The notes under the pieces: generated by a model
What the model was told of the DNA's origin: nothing
The model's database searches: none
The model's input: the letters and a program-made list of their open reading frames with translations, nothing else
Translations under genes and position numbers: made by a program
In this document: one piece after another, positions 1 through 7,789 of the stretch
Numbering within the stretch: the stretch's first letter is position 1
Layout of the letters: the number at the start of each line of letters is the position of its first letter
Assembly (NCBI GenBank): GCA_030622375.1
Contig: JAUXGC010000012.1
Location: forward strand, 1-20,001
Direction: 5' to 3'
Source: Sulfurovum sp.
GTDB lineage: Bacteria; Campylobacterota; Campylobacteria; Campylobacterales; Sulfurovaceae
DNA length: 20,001 nucleotides

Positions 1-152
1 CGAATGGCTAATTTGAAGTTATTACTTTTAGACTCTTAGTAAATAAACTTGCAAAAAAACCGTACCCCAACTTTAGGGTCAAACTTTATGGTTAGGCGTT
101 GAAAATGCACCTTTATTCTGTCACAATACCACAATTCAAATAGGAATATTTC
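1..152. other. Non-coding leader upstream of pabB
   Basis: No convincing gene is seen here. A plus-strand frame runs open from base 1 to a TAG at 37-39 and could be the last dozen codons of a gene outside the window, but the tail is too short to identify. Bases 68-79 and 80-92 form an imperfect tandem repeat (CAACTTTAGGGT then CAAACTTTATGGT). The pabB ribosome binding site AGGAA is at 142-146. No clear -10 box stands out. Confidence 0.4.
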
Positions 153-1142
153 ATGGCAAGAAAACCTCGTATAGACTTATTTTCAACGCCTGACACCTTT
201 AAAGATATTGACGTGTTGGGGAAGAGTCGTACTCCTTTTCTTTTCGTTATCTCCTATGACCAAAACAAAATCTTCGCACAACCCTTAAGTGATTTGGACA
301 ATGACATTTTTTATAAACTAGAAGATTGGCGTAACTACCCTGTCAAAAAAAGAGAAAAATCATTTACATTCTCTAAAAATCCTGTAGATTTTTCTATATA
401 CAAAAAAGCTATGGAGCAGATATTAGAAGAGATACGCTCTGGCAATACTTACTTGTTAAATCTTACTTTTAGAACTCCTGTAGAGAGCAACTTTATGCTC
501 AAAGAGATATTTACCTACTCTCGTGCCAAATTTAAACTCTATTTTAAAGATGAATTTATCTGTTTTTCTCCCGAACGTTTTGTAGAAATAACAGACGATA
601 CCATAGCCACTTACCCTATGAAAGGCACGATAGATGCAAACTTACCTAATGCAAAAGAGACTATTTTGGCAGATAAAAAAGAGATGGCTGAGCATGTAAT
701 GATAGTTGATCTTATGCGTAATGATTTAGGAATTATCGGTTCAGAGGTAAAAGTAGAAAAGTTTCGTTATGTAGAGAAAATAAGAGCTGGAAGCAAAGAG
801 CTTTTACAAGTTAGTTCCAAAATTACAGCAAAACTATCTAGTGGCTGGAAAGACAATATAGGCACGCTACTAAAACAAATCCTCCCTGCTGGTTCCATCT
901 CTGGTACACCTAAAAAAAGTACTGTGAACATCATCAACCGTATAGAAGATTATGATAGAGGATTTTATACTGGAGTATTTGGTGTCTTTGATGGTGAAAC
1001 CCTGCGTTCTGGAGTCATGATACGATTCATAGAAAAAGAGAATGGTAAGCTTTTTTATAAAAGTGGCGGGGGTATCACCATAGACTCTGATGCTAAAAGT
1101 GAATATGAAGAGTTGATAGATAAAATTTATCTACCTTTTTGA
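153..1142 (+). CDS. pabB: Aminodeoxychorismate synthase component I (PabB)
   Basis: A 329-aa chorismate-binding enzyme that converts chorismate plus ammonia to 4-amino-4-deoxychorismate, the first committed step to p-aminobenzoate and folate, in the cytoplasm. Visible motifs: PMKGT at residues 155-159, whose lysine is the PabB hallmark (anthranilate synthase has alanine at this place), HVMIVDLMRNDLG at about 181-193, PAGSISGTPK at 245-254, and GFYTGVFG further on. It lacks most of the N-terminal subdomain of E. coli PabB (about 450 aa), a short form I associate with Campylobacterota. No PabA glutaminase or PabC lyase is fused or adjacent. The ATG at 153 follows AGGAA by 6 bases. The stop codon abuts the stop of the convergent rhomboid gene with no space for a terminator. 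TrpE is unlikely given the lysine. Confidence 0.92.
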   Translation: MARKPRIDLFSTPDTFKDIDVLGKSRTPFLFVISYDQNKIFAQPLSDLDNDIFYKLEDWRNYPVKKREKSFTFSKNPVDFSIYKKAMEQILEEIRSGNTYLLNLTFRTPVESNFMLKEIFTYSRAKFKLYFKDEFICFSPERFVEITDDTIATYPMKGTIDANLPNAKETILADKKEMAEHVMIVDLMRNDLGIIGSEVKVEKFRYVEKIRAGSKELLQVSSKITAKLSSGWKDNIGTLLKQILPAGSISGTPKKSTVNIINRIEDYDRGFYTGVFGVFDGETLRSGVMIRFIEKENGKLFYKSGGGITIDSDAKSEYEELIDKIYLPF

Positions 1143-1811
1143 TTATACATAAAGAGTAGGCAAAATTGAACCGATAACAAACATTATCAGAACCATTGCG
1201 ATAGTATAACCCCATATCCATTTTAAATTTTTGGAGATAACAAATCCGCCTATGAGACCCACTATAAGTCCGCCTAAATGTGCAGATACATCAACTGCTG
1301 GTATAGAAAAACCAATGACAAGGTTTATACCTATGATAATAGCAAACTCTTTCATAAATCTTTTTGTGTGTTCAGCTATTTGCCCTCTGTGTGCCAAAAA
1401 GAACCCTGCCAATGCGCCAAAGACACCAAATATAGCGCCAGAAGCACCTACTCCTACACTTGCAGGATGCACGTAAAGTGATACAAGTCCACCCAAAAGA
1501 CCAGAAAAAAGATAGATAGCTATATAAGACTTTGTATCAAAATAGTTCTCTGCCCCACGCCCTATAAGGTAGAGTGAAAACATATTCATAAGTAGATGCG
1601 TCATGCCTCCATGCAAAAACATAGCAGTAAAAAGTCTCCACCACTCACTTTTGAGTACCGTAAATGGACCATATAGTGCGCCCATATCTACGAGAGTTTC
1701 CACATCCATATCTATAAAATCTTGACTCAAGAGTGCAGAGATAATATAGACAAAAGTATTTAAAATAATTATACTATATGTAATTTTATATTTTTTAAAT
1801 TTATCTATCAT
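1143..1811 (-). CDS. Rhomboid family intramembrane serine protease
   Basis: A 222-aa polytopic inner-membrane protein of the rhomboid family, which cleaves transmembrane substrates within the bilayer. The family signature is present in order: WWRLFTAMFLHGG at about 57-69, HLLMN with H72 and N76 (oxyanion-hole pair), GASGAIFG with the nucleophile S124, and AHLGG with the catalytic H178. About six hydrophobic segments can be counted, which fits the minimal bacterial form. It is the last gene of the leftward ribA operon, starting 3 bases after the stop of the 127-aa gene, so it is probably co-transcribed. Its substrate cannot be told from the sequence. Its TAA (1145-1143) touches the pabB stop codon. 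Confidence 0.9.
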   Translation of the reverse strand: MIDKFKKYKITYSIIILNTFVYIISALLSQDFIDMDVETLVDMGALYGPFTVLKSEWWRLFTAMFLHGGMTHLLMNMFSLYLIGRGAENYFDTKSYIAIYLFSGLLGGLVSLYVHPASVGVGASGAIFGVFGALAGFFLAHRGQIAEHTKRFMKEFAIIIGINLVIGFSIPAVDVSAHLGGLIVGLIGGFVISKNLKWIWGYTIAMVLIMFVIGSILPTLYV

Positions 1812-1814
1812 AAA

Positions 1815-2198
1815 CTATTGAGAAATCGCTTCTGGAAAAATAACACCATCTATACCATTCTTAGCAATTTTGACTATATCTTTCTCGTCACTAATAAGAA
1901 CTAAGACTTTCGCATCAAAGAGATACTGCTCTGCTATAGGCTGAATCACAGAAGACACATCCTCTTCACAAATTATAAAGTTTGCATTTAAAGCATTGCA
2001 AAAAATGGCTTCATTGGGTGTGCTTACATTGACGGCATAAGGTATGTGATTGTTTTGGCAATATTTAGCAAGCTCAATAGACTTAATCAGAGGCTCAAGT
2101 AGAACAGTATCATTAGCTTGAGTATTTTTGATATCTTCTACTGAAAAGACTCTGTAAAAACAGTTACTTTTAATCCACGGATGTCCAATAATTATCAT
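1815..2198 (-). CDS. Conserved-looking hypothetical protein, 127 aa
   Basis: I do not recognise this family. The protein is soluble by eye: no signal peptide or membrane segment. It shows alternating short hydrophobic strands and helices, for example MIIIGHP at the start, FIICEED near residue 76, VLVLISDEKDIVKIAKNG near 98-115 and GVIFPEA at the end. This beta/alpha periodicity resembles part of a TIM barrel or a Rossmann-like fold, but no catalytic motif can be named. It lies inside the ribA-rsmG-PP0621-rhomboid operon, 15 bases after the zinc-ribbon gene and 3 bases before the rhomboid gene. Position and clean coding character argue it is real. The start ATG (2198-2196) is preceded by GAAGGG, a passable ribosome binding site. 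Confidence 0.75.
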   Translation of the reverse strand: MIIIGHPWIKSNCFYRVFSVEDIKNTQANDTVLLEPLIKSIELAKYCQNNHIPYAVNVSTPNEAIFCNALNANFIICEEDVSSVIQPIAEQYLFDAKVLVLISDEKDIVKIAKNGIDGVIFPEAISQ

Positions 2199-2213
2199 AT
2201 CTGCCCTTCAGTT

Positions 2214-2426
2214 TTAATCGGCACACTCATCACAATAATACTTACCATTAATGATAATACTCTCTTTAACAGTCACGTATGTACCACATTTTTCACACTC
2301 AACAAGGGTATCTTCATCAAGTTTTTTTTCATGTGGACTTTTTCTACCCAAGGTAGGGAGTTTTCCTCCTAAAAATTTGTAGATAAATAGTCCTGCTACA
2401 GCAAAAATAATAAGTTTTAAAATCAT
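2214..2426 (-). CDS. PP0621-like small membrane-anchored zinc-ribbon protein
   Basis: A 70-aa protein with one N-terminal membrane segment (about residues 2-19, [21 protein letters not shown]) followed by a charged linker and a CxxC...CxxC zinc-ribbon-like tail (CEKCGTYV near 44-51 and YYCDEC near 63-68). This architecture matches the small PP0621 family of unknown function. The topology is probably N-out with the metal-binding tail in the cytoplasm, but that is a guess. Its ATG overlaps the rsmG stop by 4 bases (ATGA at 2426-2423), implying translational coupling. No enzyme function should be assigned. Confidence 0.8.
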   Translation of the reverse strand: MILKLIIFAVAGLFIYKFLGGKLPTLGRKSPHEKKLDEDTLVECEKCGTYVTVKESIIINGKYYCDECAD

Positions 2427-3013
2427 TTTTTACTCTTTATATATAGATAGTTTCGTTGGTTTTTTTGTACTATATCATAATCTAACTGATGTTGCACATC
2501 CTCTATTTCCTCAAACAGACGACTGCCTTTGTAAAAAAGATACTTTGTTTTAGCATTGCTAATATTTTTTGTCAGGTCTAAAAGTAATTTGGTATTTGTC
2601 ACTGCGCGTGAGCTTATAAGATTAAAAGCTTCATGCTCTATGTGTTCAACCCTCTTTGCTTCAACTGTTACATTTTTAAGTTCCATATCTATGGCAGCAT
2701 ATTTGAGAAATGAAACCCGTTTTTTAAGTGGTTCAGCAAGCACAACTTTGGTTTCAGGCAGAGCAATGGCAAGTACAAGCCCAGGGAAACCTGCTCCTGT
2801 TCCTACATCTAAGAGTATTTTTGGCTTCTCTATAAATGTCAAAGGATAAAGAGAATCAATGATATTTACATAAATTGCATCTATCGTCTTGGCACCAGTA
2901 AGGTTATGTATTTGATTCCATTCATGCAAAAGCAAAGAGAACCGTTCAAGTTTCATAATGACACCAGAGTCTAGAATAATCTCTTCTTTGTCTAAATATT
3001 GTGATAAATTCAT
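2423..3013 (-). CDS. rsmG: 16S rRNA (guanine527-N7)-methyltransferase RsmG
   Basis: A 196-aa S-adenosylmethionine-dependent methyltransferase of the GidB/RsmG family that methylates N7 of G527 in 16S rRNA. The SAM-binding motif [20 protein letters not shown] lies at about residues 67-86, followed by the acidic strand [30 protein letters not shown] near 30-42 is the usual N-terminal family block. The length is typical (around 190-215 aa). It starts one base after the ribA stop with no strong ribosome binding site, so it probably depends on coupling to ribA. It overlaps the next gene by 4 bases. The same ribA-rsmG adjacency is, as I recall, found in Campylobacter. Confidence 0.94.
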   Translation of the reverse strand: MNLSQYLDKEEIILDSGVIMKLERFSLLLHEWNQIHNLTGAKTIDAIYVNIIDSLYPLTFIEKPKILLDVGTGAGFPGLVLAIALPETKVVLAEPLKKRVSFLKYAAIDMELKNVTVEAKRVEHIEHEAFNLISSRAVTNTKLLLDLTKNISNAKTKYLFYKGSRLFEEIEDVQHQLDYDIVQKNQRNYLYIKSKK

Positions 3014-3014
3014 A

Positions 3015-3581
3015 TTAGAGCAGATGCCCCAATTGATCTTTTTTTACTTTAAGATACTCTTCATTGTAAGGGTTAGGTATAATTTGAATAGGTAAGCGTT
3101 CTACTATTTCTATGTCTGATAGACTTTCTATTTTTGCAGGATTATTGGTAAGTAATTTTAGTTTTTTAACATTTAAATAATGCAGAATGAACTCAACTAC
3201 CTCATACGTACGCTCATCTGCCCTAAATCCCAACTGATGGTTTGCTGCCACCGTGTCGAGTCCTGTATCTTGCAAGGCATAGGCATTGACTTTATTAAGC
3301 AATCCTATATTTCTACCCTCTTGACGATGGTAAATAAGCAATCCTCCCTCTTTTGCTATGGTTTCAAGAGCAAAAGATAGCTGTTCTCCACAGTCACACT
3401 TGACTGAACCTAAAGCATCTCCTGTAAGGCATTCGGAATGTATACGCACAATAGGTATTTCAGAGAGTTCATTTGTAAAAATAGCTAAATGCTCTTTATC
3501 GCCCTCTTTGAAAGCTTGTATTTTAAATATGCCATATTTTGTTGGTAGCGTAGCAATTTGTGATATATCTATATTATTCAT
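3015..3581 (-). CDS. ribA: GTP cyclohydrolase II (RibA)
   Basis: Converts GTP to 2,5-diamino-6-ribosylamino-pyrimidinone phosphate, the first step of riboflavin synthesis. With the start chosen here the protein has 188 aa. Zinc ligands C51, C62 and C64 are seen in [19 protein letters not shown], followed by [10 protein letters not shown] (the catalytic-arginine region) and RADERTYEV. It is a stand-alone RibA, not fused to the RibB domain. The start chosen is ATG 3581-3579 ([13 protein letters not shown]). The frame stays open to an ATG at 3596 and a TTG at 3602, but a perfect TATAAT at 3593-3588 lies between those codons and 3581, so the longer forms would begin upstream of the likely transcript. 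No Shine-Dalgarno is visible before 3581, suggesting a leaderless or near-leaderless message. First gene of a five-gene operon; no FMN riboswitch is seen. Confidence 0.93.
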   Translation of the reverse strand: MNNIDISQIATLPTKYGIFKIQAFKEGDKEHLAIFTNELSEIPIVRIHSECLTGDALGSVKCDCGEQLSFALETIAKEGGLLIYHRQEGRNIGLLNKVNAYALQDTGLDTVAANHQLGFRADERTYEVVEFILHYLNVKKLKLLTNNPAKIESLSDIEIVERLPIQIIPNPYNEEYLKVKKDQLGHLL

Positions 3582-3587
3582 GATGTG

Positions 3588-3593
3588 ATTATA
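3588..3593 (-). promoter_or_regulatory. -10 box of ribA operon
   Basis: TATAAT read on the minus strand (3593 to 3588), only 6 bases before the ATG at 3581. Usual -10 to start-site spacing would place transcription initiation at or next to the start codon. No recognisable -35 box is present, which is common in Campylobacterota. Confidence 0.55.
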
Positions 3594-3599
3594 CATAAA

Positions 3600-3628
3600 C
3601 AATTAACAATTAATAGTTAACAATTAAT
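3600..3628. repeat. Iterated CAATTAA motif in ribA/hemB divergent promoter
   Basis: The 12-mer TTAACAATTAAT occurs exactly at 3603-3614 and again at 3617-3628 (14-base period), with an extra CAATTAA at 3600-3606. The copies sit between the divergent ribA and hemB genes. They could be operator sites, or simply AT-rich promoter DNA. Confidence 0.45.
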
Positions 3629-3675
3629 ATTTATAGTAAAATATATCAAAATATTTATTTACAAGGCTACTTCTG

Positions 3676-4641
3676 ATGTTTACACGTTTTAGACGAAAAA
3701 GAATCAACCCCGTACTAAGAGACCTCCTCCAAGAGACACATTTATCTGTCAATGACTTTATCTATCCTCTTTTTGCAAGAAGTGGCAAAGGGATTAAAGA
3801 TGAAGTAGCATCTATGCCTGGAGTTTTTCAGATGAGTATTGATGAGATAGCAAAGGAGTGTGATGAACTTAAAAAATTGGGCATTTACTCTATTATTCTT
3901 TTCGGTATCCCTGATGTGAAAGATAGTGTTGGGTCTGATGCAATGTGTGAACATGGAATCATTGCTGAAACAATTAGAGCTGTTAAGGCAACACACCCAG
4001 ATATGTTTGTAGTGACTGACTTGTGCTTTTGCGAATATACAGACCATGGGCACTGTGGCGTACTTGACCATGTATTGGAAACTGTTGACAATGACATTAC
4101 GCTTGACAACTTGTCCAAACAAGCAGTGATTCATGCCAAAGCAGGTGCAGATATGATTGCTCCTAGTGGCATGATGGATGGTATGATTCAAGCTATTAGA
4201 GGTGGTCTTGATGGTGCAGGATTTGTCAATCTTCCTATTATGTCCTACTCTACAAAGTTTTCTTCTGCGTATTATGGTCCTTTTCGTGATGTGGCTGAGT
4301 CTAGTCCAAGTTTTGGAGACAGAAGAAGCTACCAGATGAACCCTGCAAACCGTAATGAAGCCATAGCTGAAAGTGTCGCTGACGAGAGAGAGGGAGCAGA
4401 TATACTCATGGTCAAACCTGCCCTTGCCTATATGGATATTATAAGAGATGTAAAAAACAACACTTCTCTCCCACTGGCTGTATATAATGTGAGTGGAGAA
4501 TACTCCATGCTTAAAATGGCAGCTAAAGCAGGTGTCATAGACTACGACAAAGTAATGATGGAAACACTGCTTGGTTTTAAGCGTGCGGGGGCGGATATCA
4601 TCATCACTTATCATGCCAAGGAAGCTGCAAGTTTACTATAA
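3676..4641 (+). CDS. hemB: Porphobilinogen synthase (delta-aminolevulinic acid dehydratase)
   Basis: A 321-aa cytoplasmic enzyme that condenses two 5-aminolevulinate molecules to porphobilinogen in haem synthesis. The zinc-site cysteines C117, C119 and C127 are in [14 protein letters not shown]. The two Schiff-base lysines are K194 (in [13 protein letters not shown]) and K247 (in DILMVKPAL). PSGMMDGM near 163-170 is also diagnostic. The three-cysteine site marks the zinc-dependent class. The length is normal. ATG 3676 is preceded by AAGG at 3663-3666. The gene diverges from ribA and is followed after 2 bases by the amidase-like gene, so those two probably share a transcript. TATAGT/TAAAAT around 3632-3642 may be its -10 region. 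Confidence 0.96.
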   Translation: MFTRFRRKRINPVLRDLLQETHLSVNDFIYPLFARSGKGIKDEVASMPGVFQMSIDEIAKECDELKKLGIYSIILFGIPDVKDSVGSDAMCEHGIIAETIRAVKATHPDMFVVTDLCFCEYTDHGHCGVLDHVLETVDNDITLDNLSKQAVIHAKAGADMIAPSGMMDGMIQAIRGGLDGAGFVNLPIMSYSTKFSSAYYGPFRDVAESSPSFGDRRSYQMNPANRNEAIAESVADEREGADILMVKPALAYMDIIRDVKNNTSLPLAVYNVSGEYSMLKMAAKAGVIDYDKVMMETLLGFKRAGADIIITYHAKEAASLL

Positions 4642-4643
4642 AG

Positions 4644-5261
4644 ATGAATATCAAAAACAGGTCTGCAACTTTTTTTGCCATACTTATCCTCTTACTTATG
4701 GCATTTATACTCTACTGGAGTACAACCAAACCCATTAGTGTCATTATTCAGGCTGGACATGAAGGCAGAACCATTGGCAATACAGGTGCAGAGTCCAAAC
4801 TTTACAAAGAAGAGGACTGGAACATACTCGTAGCAGATGAAGTAGCCAAGCAACTTATAGTTTGGAATATAGATGTTAAACGGATACCTGCAAAAGTACA
4901 GTTTGCAAGAGCTAAAATAGCTGTTTCCATACACTTTGACGGTGCAGAAACTCCTTGTAATTCTGGTGCTTCCATAGGCTATCCAAGTGATGCTTCATAC
5001 GCTTTTGCCCAAAGGTGGAAAAAGCTCTATAAAAATTATTTTCCTTTCAAATGGCATAATGATAATTTTACCCATAGTTTGAAAAACTACTATGCATACA
5101 AATGGATACAGGCGGAAAAATTTCTTCTGCTTGAGTTAGGTGAAATTACATGCGATAAACAAGCTAAATGGCTTAAGCCTAGACTAAAAAAAATAGCACA
5201 TCTCATAGCGTACTCTATTGCCAAAGAGCTTGGGAAAGATGTGAAAAAACCTAAAATATAG
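4644..5261 (+). CDS. Membrane-anchored N-acetylmuramoyl-L-alanine amidase-like protein
   Basis: A 205-aa protein with an N-terminal signal anchor (about residues 8-25) and a periplasmic domain resembling the Amidase_3 (AmiC-type) fold, which cuts the amide bond between N-acetylmuramic acid and the stem peptide. Candidate zinc ligands: H39 in IIQAGHEG, E56 or E57 in KEEDWN, and H97 in SIHFDG. Candidate catalytic glutamate: E164 in LLLELGEIT, equivalent to the ExGF-type motif near the family's C-terminus. GNTGA at 45-49 follows the usual histidine block. It is compact, with no AMIN, LysM or SPOR wall-binding domain. It starts 2 bases after hemB. There is no obvious functional link to haem, and co-transcription seems positional. 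Assignment rests on motif spacing, so activity is likely but not certain. Confidence 0.72.
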   Translation: MNIKNRSATFFAILILLLMAFILYWSTTKPISVIIQAGHEGRTIGNTGAESKLYKEEDWNILVADEVAKQLIVWNIDVKRIPAKVQFARAKIAVSIHFDGAETPCNSGASIGYPSDASYAFAQRWKKLYKNYFPFKWHNDNFTHSLKNYYAYKWIQAEKFLLLELGEITCDKQAKWLKPRLKKIAHLIAYSIAKELGKDVKKPKI

Positions 5262-5278
5262 CCCTTTCAAGCATTTTA

Positions 5279-5287
5279 TGGTAAAAT
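5279..5287 (+). promoter_or_regulatory. Extended -10 promoter of argF
   Basis: TG (5279-5280), one base, then TAAAAT (5282-5287), an extended -10 element about 60 bases upstream of the argF ATG. No good -35 box is seen. Confidence 0.5.
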
Positions 5288-5346
5288 ATTCTCTTTTAAA
5301 TTTTTAATCTACCGTAAATAAATAGGTTAACTATGAGGATAATAGC

Positions 5347-6273
5347 ATGAGACACTTTTTAACACTTAAAGATTTTACTAAAGATGAAATTTTAGAGATG
5401 ATAGTATTGGCACAGAAAATCAAAAGGCAGACTAAACAAAAAGAGTTTGTACCATATATGGAACGCCAGACACTTGGGATGATATTTGAGAAGAGCTCTA
5501 CTCGTACACGTGTTAGCTTTGAAACAGGGATTTATCAACTTGGTGGTGTAGGGCTTTTTCTCTCTTCTAATGACATACAGTTAGGACGTGGAGAACCAAT
5601 GAAAGACACAGCCAGAGTCATAAGCCGTATGGTCGATATGGTAATGATACGAACTTACGAACAATCAAAACTTGAAGAGTTTGCCACGTTTTCCAAAGTG
5701 CCAGTCATCAATGGTCTTACAGACTCTTACCACCCTGTACAACTTATGACCGACTACCTAACCATGATAGAGTTTGGAAAAGAGAAAAACCCTATAGTGG
5801 CTTATGTAGGTGACGGAAACAACATAACACACTCATGGCTTATGCTTGCAGCGAAACTTGGGTTTGAATTAAGAGTAGCTACACCTAAAGGATATGAGTG
5901 TGATGCAAACATCGTAGCTGAGGCTCTTGATATAGCCAAAGAAAGTGGTGCTAAAATCACCTTTGGCAATGACCCTAAAGAGGCAGTCAAAGGGTGTGAT
6001 GTTGTCACTACCGATACTTGGGTTTCCATGGGTCAAGAAAAAGAAAAAGAAGAACGGATTAAGGTATTTGATGGTTATATGGTAGATGAGGCTATGATGT
6101 CTGAAGCTAAACTAGATGCTATCTTCTTGCACTGCCTACCAGCCTATAGAGGCTATGAAGTCAGTGAAGAGACCTTTGAGAAACATGCAGATGTCATCTT
6201 CAGCGAAGCAGAGAACAGACTGCATGCCCAAAAAGGCATTATGGTTTGGTTGGATAGCCAGAGAAGCAAATAA
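5347..6273 (+). CDS. argF: Ornithine carbamoyltransferase
   Basis: A 308-aa enzyme that makes citrulline from ornithine and carbamoyl phosphate in arginine synthesis. The carbamoyl-phosphate loop SSTRTR is at residues 50-55, HPVQ at 129-132, VSMGQE near 226-231 (ornithine loop, SMG motif) and HCLP at 262-265. These distinguish it from aspartate carbamoyltransferase, which lacks the SMG loop and has HPLP in place of HCLP. Typical length; cytoplasmic trimer in known relatives. ATG 5347 is preceded by GAGGA at 5335-5339. A palindromic REP-like pair starts about 30 bases after its stop. Its place between the haem genes matches the order I recall from Campylobacter (hemN, small gene, argF, hemB). 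Confidence 0.96.
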   Translation: MRHFLTLKDFTKDEILEMIVLAQKIKRQTKQKEFVPYMERQTLGMIFEKSSTRTRVSFETGIYQLGGVGLFLSSNDIQLGRGEPMKDTARVISRMVDMVMIRTYEQSKLEEFATFSKVPVINGLTDSYHPVQLMTDYLTMIEFGKEKNPIVAYVGDGNNITHSWLMLAAKLGFELRVATPKGYECDANIVAEALDIAKESGAKITFGNDPKEAVKGCDVVTTDTWVSMGQEKEKEERIKVFDGYMVDEAMMSEAKLDAIFLHCLPAYRGYEVSEETFEKHADVIFSEAENRLHAQKGIMVWLDSQRSK

Positions 6274-6280
6274 TTTCAAA

Positions 6281-6304
6281 CCTTTATCCTATGCAGATAA
6301 AAGG
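6281..6304. repeat. Imperfect hairpin after argF
   Basis: CCTTTATC (6281-6288) pairs with GATAAAAGG (6296-6304), leaving one bulged A and a 7-base loop. No T-run follows on either strand, so terminator function is doubtful. It overlaps the edge of the REP-like pair and may be part of the same element. Confidence 0.4.
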
Positions 6305-6373
6305 TGTCGTGAGGGCACAACGCCCTACGGAAATTTGAATAAGTAAGGTAGGGTGTTGTCCCCCGACAACACC
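6303..6373. repeat. REP-like pair with GTAG heads in inverted (BIME-like) arrangement
   Basis: Two 26-base units face each other. Unit B (plus, 6348-6373) is GTAG then a perfect 9-bp stem (GGTGTTGTC at 6352-6360, GACAACACC at 6365-6373) around CCCC. Unit A (minus, 6328 to 6303) is GTAG then GGCGTTGTG, loop CCCT, CACGACACC. The units match at 21 of 26 positions. At the loop-closing pair a G-C has become C-G, so pairing is conserved despite base change. A 19-base AT-rich linker separates them. A GTAG tetranucleotide before a short palindrome is the known recognition mark of REP elements mobilised by RAYT (TnpA-REP) transposases. No transposase lies in this window. Confidence 0.65.
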
Positions 6374-6412
6374 AATAATTTAAATAATGAACAGAATACA
6401 AAAGGAAAAACA

Positions 6413-7780
6413 TTGAGTCAAATAGATTTCGAAAAATTCAGCAAATACTCCAAGCCTGGACCTAGATACACCTCTTATCCTACTGCTCTAGAGTTTAATG
6501 ATGGCTTCAGTTATGATGCATACTTAAAATACCTTGAAAAAGGAACAGAGAAACTTTCACTTTATATTCACTTACCATTTTGCCGAAGTGCCTGTTATTT
6601 TTGCGGATGTAATGTTGTTTTTACCTCTAAAGAGGAGAAGTTAAGTAGTTACATCACTTATCTAAAAAAAGAGATAGATATACTAGCTAAACATTTAGAT
6701 ACCTCGCGTGAAGTGATTCAGTTTCATTTTGGTGGTGGCACACCTACCTTTTACAAAGCTTTTGAACTTGATGAAATAGTGACTTATGTTAAGTCTAAAT
6801 TTCCAAACTGGAGCAAAGAGGCAGAGATTAGTTGTGAAATAGACCCTCGTTTTTTTAATGAAGAGCAGATGCAAGTCTTTAAAAAACATGGTTTTAGCCG
6901 TATCTCTTTTGGCGTACAAGATTTTGACCCTAAAGTACAACAAGAGATTCACCGTATTCAACCATATGATTTAACCAAAGATGCTGTTGATCTTGCTCGT
7001 AAATATGGCATAAACAGTATCAATATTGATCTTATCTATGGTTTGCCTTACCAAACCTTTGAAAGCTTTAAAAAGACACTTCAAAAAGCATTTACCCTCA
7101 ATCCTGATAGATTGGCAGTATTTAACTATGCGCATGTACCTTGGATGAAAAAAACCATGCGTAAATTTGATGAAACAACCCTACCCGCACCTGATGTGAA
7201 GCTACAGATTTTTCAATATACTATTGACTTTTTTGAGCAGAATGGCTATAAAATGGTAGGTATGGATCACTTTGCAAAACCTGAAGATGAGCTCTTTGGT
7301 GCCATAGCAAAAGGTGAACTGCATAGAAATTTCCAAGGATACACCACAAAAGGTGGTGCAAATCTCATAGGCATAGGGCTTACCAGTATTGGTGAGGGAA
7401 GTCACTACTATGCACAAAACAGTAAAGATATGAAAGTTTATGAAGAAGCCATAAATGCAGGCAAACTTCCTTTTGAGAGAGGCGTAAATCTTACTGAAGA
7501 TGACTATTTGCGGAAGGCAGTTATTATGGAATTGATGGCAAACTTCTCCATCGATATAACACGTGTAGAGAGAGAGCACAAAATAGACTTTAAAACTTAT
7601 TTTGCCGATGCACTTGTTGCATTGCAAGAGTTTGTAGATGCGGGACTTGTAACACTTACAGATAAAAAAATATCTGTAAGTACTACAGGAACACTCCTTA
7701 TTCGTAATATTGCTATGCCATTTGATGCCTACATGAACAAATATGGCGAGAGTAAAAAGAGTTTTTCTAAAACGGTATAA
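6413..7780 (+). CDS. hemN: Oxygen-independent coproporphyrinogen III dehydrogenase (HemN)
   Basis: A radical-SAM enzyme that converts coproporphyrinogen III to protoporphyrinogen IX without oxygen, the anaerobic route in haem synthesis. C57, C61 and C64 of YIHLPFCRSACYFCGCN bind the [4Fe-4S] cluster and C66 completes the HemN-type CxxxCxxCxC. GGGTPTF (about 105-111) is the usual SAM-binding region, and IDLIYGLPYQT lies further on. PGPRYTSYPTA at the N-terminus is the bona fide HemN signature, absent from the HemW look-alike. I chose TTG 6413 (455 aa): AGGA at 6403-6406 is 6 bases away and the protein then matches the normal length. A longer GTG frame at 6353 would begin inside the REP hairpin and add 20 unlikely residues. 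The Fe-S protein gene follows after 9 bases. Confidence 0.95.
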   Translation: MSQIDFEKFSKYSKPGPRYTSYPTALEFNDGFSYDAYLKYLEKGTEKLSLYIHLPFCRSACYFCGCNVVFTSKEEKLSSYITYLKKEIDILAKHLDTSREVIQFHFGGGTPTFYKAFELDEIVTYVKSKFPNWSKEAEISCEIDPRFFNEEQMQVFKKHGFSRISFGVQDFDPKVQQEIHRIQPYDLTKDAVDLARKYGINSINIDLIYGLPYQTFESFKKTLQKAFTLNPDRLAVFNYAHVPWMKKTMRKFDETTLPAPDVKLQIFQYTIDFFEQNGYKMVGMDHFAKPEDELFGAIAKGELHRNFQGYTTKGGANLIGIGLTSIGEGSHYYAQNSKDMKVYEEAINAGKLPFERGVNLTEDDYLRKAVIMELMANFSIDITRVEREHKIDFKTYFADALVALQEFVDAGLVTLTDKKISVSTTGTLLIRNIAMPFDAYMNKYGESKKSFSKTV

Positions 7781-7789
7781 GGAAAAAGA

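Noticed and set aside
3742..4614. A 290-codon open frame on the minus strand, antisense to hemB
   Set aside because: It lies wholly within hemB, whose catalytic residues are all present. The antisense product has no recognisable motif and has an implausible composition rich in Cys, His and Ser.
6353..6412. A longer hemN beginning at GTG 6353
   Set aside because: The GTG lies inside the stem of the REP hairpin and has no ribosome binding site; TTG 6413 has AGGA at 6 bases and gives the normal family length.
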